Under the pieces are notes generated by a model, which was not told where the DNA came from, searched no databases, and saw only the letters and a list, made by a program, of their open reading frames with translations. A DNA stretch of 64,000 nt from assembly GCF_000524195.1 (NCBI RefSeq), contig NW_020170391.1, forward strand, positions 990,938 to 1,054,937, in the 5' to 3' direction. How positions within the stretch are numbered: position 1 is the stretch's first letter; each line of letters starts with the position of its first letter. The position numbers and the translations under genes are program-made. The stretch is from Echinococcus granulosus (lineage: Eukaryota; Platyhelminthes; Cestoda; Cyclophyllidea; Taeniidae). Positions 39,906 through 50,800 of this stretch are shown piece after piece.

Positions 39906-40364
39906 CCTTAGTCATCTTCCCCCCTCACTAGCTCGCACGCATAGATCCAACTGATTACGCATCGAGAAGCACGTGCACAAGCACACCTACAGACACCAAG
40001 CACTGCTGCTCAATGTCCGATTCCACAAATTATCGTCCCCCTTCCCTCGACTCCACCCATTTGTTCATACGTGTTTTTTACTCGATACGAAAGCATAAAT
40101 GGAGGCGCGTGTGATTCAAAACGTTCTTTTCATTCGGACTGTTGGGTAAAATAGTTAACTGACGCATATTAGAAACCACCTAGCCCGAGCGATGGTAATT
40201 AAAATGGTAAGAACTAAGAGTTCCCATATTTGAGCAGTCATTAGTGATGTAGCAAAACTTTACACACCAGGGTGCCCCCCTCTAGTTTGTCGGCAAACAA
40301 CTCATCATTCGCCAGAGACCCGGACAAGCAAGCGGAGACGTTAGAGAAAATGTATTTAAGTCCG
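39906..40364. other. Convergent 3' region between otopetrin and prefoldin 4
   Basis: The two stop codons face each other about 460 bases apart, so the two 3' untranslated regions share this space and may overlap. I see no clear AATAAA placement that decides either poly(A) site. Confidence 0.6.
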
Positions 40365-41299
40365 CTAGCAGTCCTCCAGATTTATGTTGCCACCGAACTT
40401 CGCGTAAAGTTCCTTCTTTAAGGTTGCCATAGTGGCCTTGCAGTCGCTCAATTCCGACTCGAGGGTAACGAGGCGATCCTTTAGCTGTGCCTTTTGTTCA
40501 TCAACTTTTTCATTTACCTCTTCAGTCGGTAGATGGAAGAAGGACTCGCCTATCTTGAAACTAGAAGAATAAAGATACATTAGAATTAAGGCAAATCTAC
40601 GATTATTCAAGGAAGATTGCAGACTAATTATCAAGGTGGCTACGTCAAAACAAATGTGAAGTAAAAAGTTAAAAAAGGACTGCGAACACGAAGAGTCCTA
40701 GTGTCAAAAGCTAATTGGTGAGGAAATAATATTTGAACTGCTGGTCATAAACAAAGAGCTGACCGTCAAAGCTGGCAACATCTAGACAACCAATCTCGTG
40801 ATAGTCGGAAACGCAATAGTAACAGCTATTCGAAAATAACACTTGCAATCTTAAATATCATTAAGGTGCAAAATGCATCCGAAAGATTTTCAAATTCATG
40901 ATCCTGCCCTTCATATTTTCCAACAAACGCAAGTCCCATAAGCGATACAAGTAACAAATGGTGAAGATGCTGCATCTTAGCTAGGCACTGCCGAGATAGA
41001 CTAATTTAAATGAGCATTCCCAAATTAATAAAGTTAGCATGATAAGACAAAAGCATACGGATGAACTTCTGATTCTGATACGAGAAGTTCGTCTTCAAGG
41101 TCAACCAGATTTTGGAGTAATTTCTAGGGCAAAATGAATAAACACAAAGACATGCCTTTTTATTTTCAACCTCTGCCTCATATTCTTTAAGCCTTACATT
41201 CCATTTGGCGAAGCTATTGATTCTTCCTTGATCAACAGCTGTAATTTGAATGTCTTCCTACAAAAATCACACGCACTAGCAACACACCTTGGAGCACAT
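40365..41299 (-). CDS. PFDN4: Prefoldin subunit 4
   Basis: Prefoldin 4 is a beta-type subunit of the cytosolic hexameric chaperone that delivers unfolded actin and tubulin to the CCT chaperonin. Four exons read in order: 41299-41288 (MCSK), 41257-41156, 41123-41059, 40560-40365. They join in frame to 124 residues; human PFDN4 has 134. The N-terminal helix (EDIQITAVDQGRINSFAK), the helix continuing through EVENKK-KLLQNLVDLEDEL, the turn HPFKIGESFF and the C-terminal signature LYAKFGGNINLE all match the family. The ATG has A at -3 and is followed by only four codons before the first intron. Introns 1 and 2 are 30 and 32 nt. Intron 2 must start with GC rather than GT, because the only nearby GT donor breaks the frame. 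Intron 3 is 498 nt. Its 3' end faces the otopetrin gene. Confidence 0.93.
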
Positions 41300-44200
41300 T
41301 CTTGTTAATTGCGGCGGGAACGTTTGTCTGTGATATAATTGGGCGATAAACGACGATAGTGCAAACAATGAAACGAAAATGATAGCATGGCCGAGTCCGT
41401 AAATGCAGAGGTATTCATATTGCTGTGTATCTTTTGATTATGCTTAAATTTTTTTAAACAATTCTACTACATAGATGTTAGGGCAGCTGATTTGGACTCA
41501 TTAAAAACAGTTGATCTGTTTTTTGTACATTTATGGAAATACTTCTTGTAGATCTTAGTTCATTATAAATAGACAACTTGCACGCATCGTTTGCGTTTGC
41601 AAAAGTTTAACCCAGAAACTACTGCTCTCTTTAAGCTGGAATCTTATTGCATTTCACCCTCACTTCTTGTTTTACATCAGATGGTTTACGCAAGCTAAAA
41701 CAAAGCAAATTACTTGCATAACTAATAAAAAATCACTAGGTTAGCTAACTTTAAGCCAAGAATTACTTTTTTGTACAGTCATTCGAGTCCTTCCTAGAGT
41801 TTTGATAATTCAAAGTAACGTGGAAGAACATGCAGCGCTGCAACGGCTTCCGTGTTTCTCTATTCCATCGCTGATTCGATACCCATTGTTAGAGAGGGTT
41901 GGGTAGAGGAGGATATTTTTTGTTGGAGAAGTATGATGAAAGTTTTTAAGCCCTCAAACTTGAAATTGGGTTGTGGATCCCTTCCTCTTCGGGGATTGGT
42001 GACGTCCGGCACGATCACGTGACTCACCTAAAAGGTATTACTAATAAAGTGATGGCACAATAAAAGTCTAAAAGGCCGGAGAGACATGGTGTTAGGCAAG
42101 GGTACTTTCAGATACTGAAGAGTCCACGTAGCCAAACACACTGATAAATCAAATACCAACTCACTACAACCCCAGGTTCCCCTCGGTCAGTCTTCTGCAT
42201 GGATCACCACAACAAGTCAGGAACGGCAGTTACTAGATTTTTTATAGACGAGAAGAAATCCCATTATGGTATTAGAAGTGAACCTGTGTCCACAAACATA
42301 TCTAAGGTTTCGTCCCATTTGTGAACTGTGCTGAAGGGGGGGTTTCGACGGGTTTGTATTGCTTGAGGCTGGATGATGTTTTACAACGTGTGCCTTTCGT
42401 AGCCCATTAGCCCTTCAGAGGTATTTTTCCCTAAAATTAGGACCATCTAACAAAACAATACATAGAGTCTTCAGAGAGTTGGTATTCTTCATGTATTTTT
42501 CGTTGATATCTTGTTTTCATTTCAGTGCCAAATATTCGTCTAAATGGGTTTTATTTAGCTAATAAAACATGGAGAAGGCGCAGATTTACATCCGTAACTA
42601 ACATCAAGTAGTTTAAATTGGACGTCGATTTATTTATTAATTCCCTCACGATTGGATGCTATTTTAATCAGTCTGTTGGAAGTCTTCGAATATTTGATTA
42701 TTCGCAACAGGTCCTTTTTCATAATTTTAAGGCTTGGCGAATAACTAGGGTAATGGGGTTATTTGCTTTCTGTGATCGAGTTCGTTTGCCGCTGTTACTA
42801 ATGTAGCCCCCGGAACCTTACTTGAGGTCGTAATCTGCTATATCATTTCGGAGGAAGGAGGGCCAGGAGGCTACAACGATGGCCAAAGGGATATGTCGCC
42901 GACTAGAAGTACAAGCAGCAGACACTGAGGAGCCCCCACAGATAAGCACACCGTCAGATAACATATCGAGGCATTGAACATAACTGCAATTTTACCAATT
43001 TCTAGTTCCCTAAGGATACAGTAAATTCATTTGCTTTTAGTCAGTTAAGTTATTCATCCTAATTTCTGGCTCTTTACCATTCACCACGACTAATGGACAA
43101 AATTTTTTTGTACTCAGGCAGATTTGCATGTTTAATGCTTCGCCACCGGGGCCAGAGCAGCTGTTCTTATGGGTCTGATCTGCCTTCCGTCTGTGTCTCC
43201 GAGACGGAAATACAGCCCACGGAGGGTGGAGAGCACTCACCTTTAAAACCTTCATTTAAACAAACATCAAATCACTACAGAAGGATAGCAGCGGTCGCAG
43301 AGCATATTGGTTAGATGTGCTTGATGCTATTTTAGTATAATGTGCAGCAATGGGTATGCTTAATATAACATAGCACTCCGGGTCTTCGCTGAAGTCGGAG
43401 GAAACCAAGATAATATGGCAGAACCTATCCAAATAACGCGCATGTCTTGAAGATCATTCGCGGAGGGGAGGTACAATTCGCAGAAGCCGAATTGGCTGTG
43501 TATTTGAACACACAGTTAAACAAAGTATAAATTCGATTCGGCAACTCCTATTTTCCACATTTGTTTACACATTTGGAATTCAGTGACCCATCATCACAGA
43601 GTTGTGAGGATAAAATTTGCTTGGGAGGTAAGCTGCTGGTAAAGAAGTTAGGTGCAAATTTCATGCATAATTGTTTTGCCTTCCATCTTTACGGGAAGTA
43701 GTACCTGCTCCTCTCCGTATTTCACATCACTCCAACTTGGAAATCCTGCAATTTGATATCGCTAGTGGATCTTCAGAAATAAATTTAGTGCTTTTTGTAT
43801 ACGAATATATGCGTACAGAAGAGTGCAGAGTTTCAAAAGTGTCCTGCCACCCTTCGGTGCTGTTAAGCGCTTGTGTAATTTATGTGGTCTGTGAGGTCAT
43901 TCATTTTTTTAGTTCCTTAGGGTAATCAGGAATAATTGTCCAAGCAAATCCTAACCGCTACACACTACCATATGGGTGAAAGAGGGCGAGTTTTGCCTAC
44001 TTACCTATGAATATTTGCTAAAAATATATCAAGATTTTGTGTCTGTGGGTTTTGTTGCCAGGCCAAAGTATGCTGATTTGACGGGCATTTCATTTTAATT
44101 TAGGGATTTCGAACTGTTCATTATTTCCTCTTACTATGACTTCGTGATATGAGGCAAATACACTCCTTGTAAATAGTGACTCCCTTGTTTGACAACATCG

Positions 44201-44415
44201 AGTTGCGTGCAAATTCTCCTAACTCTTTTTAATAACGTTTGAGCATAAAAATAGACTGTGCCTGGAAGGGGGATCACGCATTGCATGATGTGGTCAATGT
44301 TAGTTGTTAGGAAAGTACACGAGATATATTTATTGCTTGTTGAACAGAGGAGTAGAAGACTTTGGTGAGATAAAGGGATTGGTTAAAACTCAAAATCAAC
44401 TGTGCCAGACTGTCC
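41300..44415. other. Intergenic DNA upstream of prefoldin 4
   Basis: No coding exon is supported. The sequence next to 41,300 should hold the prefoldin promoter. A strong minus-strand donor (AAAG followed by GTGAGT) occurs near 43,240, but I cannot attach an exon to it; it might belong to a non-coding first exon. Short frames at 42,618-43,925 resemble nothing I know. Confidence 0.5.
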
Positions 44416-45163
44416 TTAGCTCCTTGCATTCGCTCCGAGTACCGTGCCACATCTGGGGCAGGTGTGGGTGGCGTCACTGAAGCCCCTTAGGTAGAAGGGC
44501 AGGAAGCAGCAGCCAAAGCATCCTCTAAAAACACACTTTTTAGGTAGCAAAGAACAACATCCGACTCTCCTTATCTGATTGTTACCCATCAGTCTATTTT
44601 TTTTTTTCTCCGTCATGAAGTAGGCATGCAGTTACCCATGTAATTTATTCAAGCGGTTTATAAACAGCTACTTTATGAGACAATATACTTTCATAATCTT
44701 GAAAACTTTGTACAATTCGACGGGAGGATACAGAAGTTCCCTTGGACCCAAAAACTTTTTTATTTAATAATCCTGTTAAAAGGCTTCAGTTTTTAAGATA
44801 CGCCAATGACTTTTTAAAAAATCAGTTTAAGAGTGAATAGGTAGCATATTGCCTCTAGGTATGCATCTAAAACCACAATAAGGTTGAATTTTTATCAAAA
44901 AATGCATGTCCCTAGAAGAAGTTCCTTCCTCCGTCTCTTCTGCCAATCACAGTGCCAGTTTCCAAAACCCAAGCCTCATGGAACCAACAGGACTGTTGAA
45001 GGCGAGCTGCAAAATATGACTTACCCGAGTAGGCAAAGTATCATTGCCCAGAGTTGAGCGAATTTCCCGGTTTCAAGTTCGACATGCGTAACCACTTTCT
45101 CATTGCAAACTGGACAAAACGCCAGAGTTGGTTCTGATTCAAATTTCGGTCTCCCCTCCGAAG
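44416..45163 (-). CDS. LITAF: LITAF-domain membrane protein (5' exon missing)
   Basis: LITAF-like proteins sit on the cytosolic face of late endosomes and lysosomes, held by a hydrophobic segment between two halves of one zinc-binding fold. Two exons are read: 45163-45025 and 44524-44416, split by a 500-nt GT-AG intron. Together they encode the complete domain: the first knuckle FCPVCNEKVVTHVE, the amphipathic insert FAQLWAMILCLLG-GCFGCCFLPFY, and the second knuckle THTCPRCGTVLG, ending six residues later in ANARS and TAA. The join is in phase (GG plus A gives glycine). The first exon read expects one base from an earlier exon and no ATG is open upstream, so a short N-terminal exon is missing. 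A related, truncated frame lies 590 bases upstream on the same strand. Confidence 0.87.
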
Positions 45164-45750
45164 CTGGAATATACGAGTAAGAAGTGCACTTTTTTGTTTA
45201 CCTTGACCAGTAAACTATGCCAGTATTTCAACTTGATAGCGGTCCTAAGAAGACTAGAAATAGTTATTCTGAAATTGAATCAAGATAAGTATTGTACTTT
45301 TTATTGTGCTGGATAGTCTTTTCAGTTTAGGTCACAGTTCAAGCCTCGAGTCTTGCTACGACCATTGTTTGTAACCTCTCTGTCAAATTTAACTGACTTT
45401 CTAATCTTAAAGCGATATGACAACTGAAAACAAAATGTTGTAGCAGGAGAAAAAAAGGCAGAATTATCATTGCCATTTTTAATTTTTATTTAAAGACACT
45501 TTTATAGAAGTCAGTAGCTGACTTCAAAGCGTAACCATTGTACTCGTTCCTGCAGAGTTTCAGGACATCTAAACACAGTAGATGTGCCCACTAGAAGTAA
45601 ATGCAATGTTGTATGTGAGTGAAAGGTCGGGTTTTTATTATAAGAGGTAAGGTAAATGCTTTATTTTACGGAACACCAAATCCAAATACTAAAATACTTA
45701 AATGCAATTTAGACTGTTGAGATTATGATTTAATCACCATTTTTTGGAAT
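45164..45750. other. Gap between two LITAF-type frames
   Basis: Should contain the missing first exon or promoter of the downstream LITAF gene. A short minus-strand frame at about 45,475-45,350 begins with an ATG and is hydrophobic at its start, but it does not splice in phase to the LITAF exon. Nothing is assigned. Confidence 0.4.
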
Positions 45751-45921
45751 TCACGCACACGGATGTAATGCCCACCAGAGACAATAATATTGACAACATT
45801 CGGCAGCTTGAATGCATGAAATCAAATGCAATCCCCAAAAAAACACCACAAATCCATTTACGTGTGCATACCAATCTACTTTAGCAGTAATTTTCAGTGG
45901 TGTGTCACAATAATCGCACAT
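45751..45921 (-). pseudogene. Truncated LITAF-like copy
   Basis: From an ATG at 45,921 the frame reads MCDYCDTPLKITAKVDW, then a hydrophobic segment FVVFFWGLHLI, then ECCQYYC and WWALHPCA before a TGA stop. The order matches the LITAF domain: a CxxC knuckle, a hydrophobic insert, a CC motif, then His-x-Cys at the place of the second knuckle. The stop follows the first cysteine of that knuckle, so the second CxxC pair is absent. The frame stays open upstream of the ATG, so an earlier start or exon is possible. It may be a decayed tandem duplicate of the neighbouring LITAF gene, a functional half-domain protein, or an exon continued by a splice I cannot place. Confidence 0.4.
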
Positions 45922-45981
45922 TCTAAAGCCATTCGTGGATAAAGTGGTCGAGGGTGTGCAGCAGGCATTCGGTTTTAACAA

Positions 45982-47819
45982 TGGATAGCGTATTAAAATT
46001 TTAGAAAGAAAATTTTTTAAGTAAAAGCAGCTTTTGGAAAATCACACTTGCTGGGCAAAACTTTGTCTGTTCAGATTTGTGTCTAGCTTGTCAAGGCGTA
46101 ACCATGTTAAACCATATATTTTTTCGATAAAATGGGATTTCAGCCGCATTCAACTGGTACCCTCAACGAAATGCTCAAGCATGTTTGAAAAAGAACGGCA
46201 CCGTAGAATTAGGTGAAATGTGTACCGAAGCCTAGGTGTCACTGATTTAACTTTTCAGTAAAATTTCACATCGTAAGACTTAATCTCAATTCATTAGGAG
46301 ATGGGGGTTTTCAAATGGGTCAGCACATTAGTGAGATGCTTACCTTTAATTCTTCTACTCATAGCTTGCAGGTCAAGTAAAATGCGGCGGCAATATCTCT
46401 TAGTTTTATAGCATTGTGCCCAATACCATGCGGGCATCTGCCAGTTTAAGACCACTTGATATATAACCGCTGAGCTCTCATTTTAGTGGCAATCTTTCAG
46501 TAGAAGGCAAATTGCAAGAAAGATATATCAGGCCGTTTGAATGAATGAACTAAAATGTGCTCGCTCGACCTTTCACAAAAGGTATAACGAAACTCAAATA
46601 CTGATGACAAGTTTTACGTTCATTTGAGTTGTACTTTTGACTACATGGACCTTTAGCAGCGACCCATGATTTGCTTTGATGTCAAAATGCCTTCTACGCC
46701 GCAAAATCCTCATCTTTTGAAGTAGTGGCAGAATTTGTAAATGCAGTCATCCTAAATTCACCGGCTTAATAATAAAATTAAAGAGTAATAGAATGATATG
46801 GATTAGCGAAGCCCTAAAAACTAGGAACGGAAGAACTACCCGGGTACCATCCAAACTCAAGTTCTACGGAATGACTAGCAGAAAGCCAAGACCCAATGTT
46901 AAGAGGTTGAAATCATCCTTCAAGAAATACCAACAAACTCTATTAAAAAACATTAACCTTACTCCAAAATTATGTACCTATTTACGATCCAAGAAGTTAA
47001 GAATGGTCTAGATAGGTGACTAGGCAGCGCTGGAATGGCGACATAATTGAATGACGATAAAACTGAACCCCATAAAACCGACTTCACAAATGCATTTCAT
47101 TTAATAATTTTATGTTTGGTTATAGTTGCCCATTCGAAAATGTTACAAGGTATCGCCTAGCCTCAAGAAGTACATGAGACTGCCGTCATGGGGGGCTTGA
47201 AATTAATAACGCATTCCTTCAATAGACGACAGCCTTACACCATTCCGAGTGTGAACAACCGCCTCACACTAAAACCTGCGCTACGGGTACAAAATCCCAG
47301 CAAAAAGCCTCCCATCAGGCCGAGTTCCCAATTGGCACTATGAATAACGCTGTCACCCTTCTCAGCAAAATGTCTCCTGTGGATAACCGATTTGTACGAG
47401 CACCAATATTTCTAGGTTTAGAATGCAGGCGCTCGTCGACATTTACTAACGGTATCTCGTCGTGATCAGGGAAAACCGTTAGAGGATTTTATGCTCTTAG
47501 TAATGAAGTCCCGCAAAAAAATCACAAAGAATGCATATTTTGCAAGTTTATAGTAAAGTCTCTGCAAATAGAAAGCCCCAGAGAAAGTAACAGTAATTTA
47601 CAGACAGAACAAAAGGACACGAATGCATAATATACACAGGGGATACACTACTACTCCTGGTAGCGAGGTACTGAAAGTTTAGTTACAAAAGATACAGAGA
47701 AATTGTCCTTGACGAAATTTCGGGGGAAAAATGCATAAACTCACAGAGGGAGGGATGCATCTGAAAGTAACGACACACACGGTAGGGTTGACACAGGGAA
47801 GAGTGGGAGAAAGGGGAAC
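45982..47819. other. Intergenic DNA and 3' flank of the ZMIZ-type gene
   Basis: The right part should be the 3' untranslated region of the minus-strand ZMIZ-type gene; a possible ATTAAA poly(A) signal on that strand lies near 47,100. A plus-strand 72-codon frame at 46,793-47,011 begins with ATG and is strongly basic but has no known match and is not called. Confidence 0.45.
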
Positions 47820-50800
47820 TCATATGGGGAGCGAGTTTATGAAACGAATTAGTTCTGGGTCATCGAAGTAGTTCAGGTCCGACAGGCCGTCAAAGGCCCA
47901 CCGAACCTCTTCGTCGGTGAGCTGACGATGAGATACTTTCGGACGCTTTAGTGGCGGCTGAGCGGAGGGAGATGTAGAGGTGGAGGACTGGGTACCACCC
48001 TCGCCGATTCCACCTCCACTAACGCTCCCACCACCACCAATGTTGGTGTTGTTGCCACTAATGCGTTTGCATAGATTGTTGTTGCCAACCTTGGACATAG
48101 AAGTAGGCGGTGAGGGCTTTAACACTGTGGGAGTAGTTGGTAGTGACTTGGGCAGCGATGCCTGACTGCTAACGGCCTCTGATCGCACTCGGAGGTCTGG
48201 CATACTGTTCGGCAGCTCCTGTCCCTCAGTTTGAGTTGTCGGGTGTAAGACAGCAATGCATTGCGCACTACTCGTGCTGAGAACGCGCTTTCTGCAATTC
48301 GTCGATTGAGGTACTGGGTTCGTTGAGGCTGACACACCTGGTTCTGTCGATAACGCGGTCGCTGCTGCTGATGCCGACGAAAGAGGATTCGGCGAAGCCA
48401 ACTTAACTACCTGAGCTGAACAATTTGAATAAGCAGCAGCGTTTTCTGTGAGGAGGGGATGGATTACAAATAGGTGGTTAACTCACCCTACTAGTGGAAT
48501 GCGAGTAACAATATTTGTTATTGACATCTCACCTGTATTCCACCGGTTGGAAGAGGGTTGGTGATGAGGGTTAACTGTGAAATTCTGTAAACCCCCGGAG
48601 GATGCCTCCAAACCTGAGTATACCAGTGAGGGTGTTTCAGCCGTAGTTGGAGAGGCTATAGTACCACAGGAGCGTCTGCCAGATATTTGTCCTGCAGCTT
48701 CGAGTCCGTTAATGGTGACTGGTCGCTGCTGCTGTTGCTGGGATTGAAATGGTGATGGGTGTGGTTGCGGTGGTTGGGTCATGAGAAGCGTGGGACCAAT
48801 TTGAAGGGCGAAAGCGAAGGCCTGTGTGGGTGGACCGACGATGGGCTGCCACTGGTCGATGCCAGGTGGTAGCTGCCACACTAGAGGCGGTGAGAGGCGC
48901 CAGAAGCCGTCCGAACGCACCTGCACCGTGGAGACAGTCTTGGGCGCCAACTGGATTATATTTAGAAGAAAATAGTCAATATAGAGGTTGTCCAAACCTG
49001 CAGGGCTGCCGTTACTGAAAAAGGAAAAAAGAAACAAGTGTAAGGATAACAGTGCACCAGATTGATGGGGTGGCGGTGGTGTGTGTATTACCTGCAGATG
49101 GGACAGAGGAGTCGTGACCAAATGGCCTCGCGATGGAGGTAGGCCTCCATGTCGAACACCTCGAGGTGATGGCAGCCCACCAAGCGACCAGGGATTTGCA
49201 TGCGAGAGCGGAAGACGGGGCAAACGAAACTGATCTCAGCCACCACTGCCTGATTGGCTGTCGGCGGGGGCGTTGTGGAGGCGGGACGCTGGTCTTGGCC
49301 ACCGCTGACCTGTCGGTTGCGCCACGAGGTAATGAGGAGTTTGGTGAGGGAGAGCGATTCCTCAGGTACCCGCCGCAGCAGCCCGTCCAGCACCATGCTC
49401 ACCGCCGGCATATGTGCCATAAAAACAGCGAATCGATGGTCCTTTAATCGGGAGAACACAGTACTAAGCAGTTGCTTGAGAGCTGCGATAACAGCCATTG
49501 CACATTGAGGTCACTTTTGATAGCACGTGATTTGCCCCTCCCGGTAAATGAGTGGCAATAATTTTTCCTGTTCAGATGTATAAACTAAAAAAGAATTGTT
49601 TATTGCGGATATTATCAGTGAAACAAAGATTTACTGACTGGGAGCCAAATGAGTGCCCTATGACTTCTAAACTCCTAGCTGCACCATCACAATGGCCTTA
49701 AATGTCAAAATAAAAATAACAATCATCGCCTTAATTGCCCACAGTATCAGAGACCTATTGCACCTTATTCATGTTCCTTATAAGTTTAGTGTGAAGATTA
49801 TCTACTCCACTATAGTGAGATTAAAGTGCACATTTTCAGACTGCGGAAAATTGATCGTCAGTAGGGACCGAATTTGCTCCCTAATGAGAGGAAAGAGGGG
49901 GCAGATTGGTCTGTCTGAAAGCATGGCAGCAGTAGCAGTATTAGCCGTGGGAGGAATAGCAGCAGCAACCGTAGCAGTCACGGCGTATCGAAACAACAAG
50001 GGGACACACACACACGCACACCTGTGCACACGCTCGGCCAAGACTTTCACAACCCTAACAGCCAGCTCGCCAACCATGCGTGCACACACGCACGCGTGCG
50101 CATCCACGCACACACACACACACAAGGAGGCATTTTTGGTCTTCCGCTGTGACGTGCTACTCCTCCGCCTTGCTCGTGGCAGACGAACGGACGAGCGGGC
50201 AAGCAAGCAGGCAAGCGAGTGCGCACGTGCAAAAAAGGAGGCATCGATCAAATCGAGAGTGTGTGCACGCGAATGCGCAACTTTCGCTGCCAATTGAGGT
50301 GGAGGATGGGAGGGACAAATGTGTGTGGTGTGCGGCGCGACGGAAGACGAAAACAAGTGCATGCGCAAGGGTGTGCGCGCGCAGGCGACAGTAACCACTG
50401 TACAGCGCTGCAATTTTACGCACACACGAGATATGATGATAAGAGGTCTTCGAGAAATGCGTATGTGCGTGTGCGCATGCGAGTAAAACTCAAACGTAGA
50501 TAGACAGACAGGCGAGCAAGGAGGCAAGCAGGCATCCACAACGCACATACGCATAGGTTTTCGAGAGGCGGACAGGCGCATAAGTGACGCCTCGAAGAGA
50601 GGCAAAAGCGTGTATGCGCTGGCGGAATTACTCATCCGCTCTTGTACGCTGCCTCTCTTCGGTGTAGGTGTTGGGTGCGGACGTGCGTGTGTGGTATTTA
50701 GTCTCCTCCTCCGCCTCCTCCCCCAGCGTACTGACGCGGATAGAATACACCAGCATCTGATAGGACGCGTTCTTAGTGGGGCAGTTGTGGCCTATCCTCG

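Noticed and set aside
48487..48532. Extension of ZMIZ-type exon 7 to the donor at 48,486 as the main form
   Set aside because: It breaks the frame into exon 8, whose own frame is long and continues the protein; kept only as an alternative event.
49442..49498. ATG at 49,498 as the start of the SP-RING exon
   Set aside because: The acceptor at 49,442 joins in phase 0 to exon 5 and restores the conserved domain. The 19 codons upstream have no counterpart in the family. An internal promoter is not excluded.
49802..50635. 277-codon minus-strand frame starting with ATG
   Set aside because: It is made of translated CA/TG and GC repeats (runs such as CVCVCVDAHACVCA). The opposite strand is equally open, and it lies within an intron of the ZMIZ-type gene.
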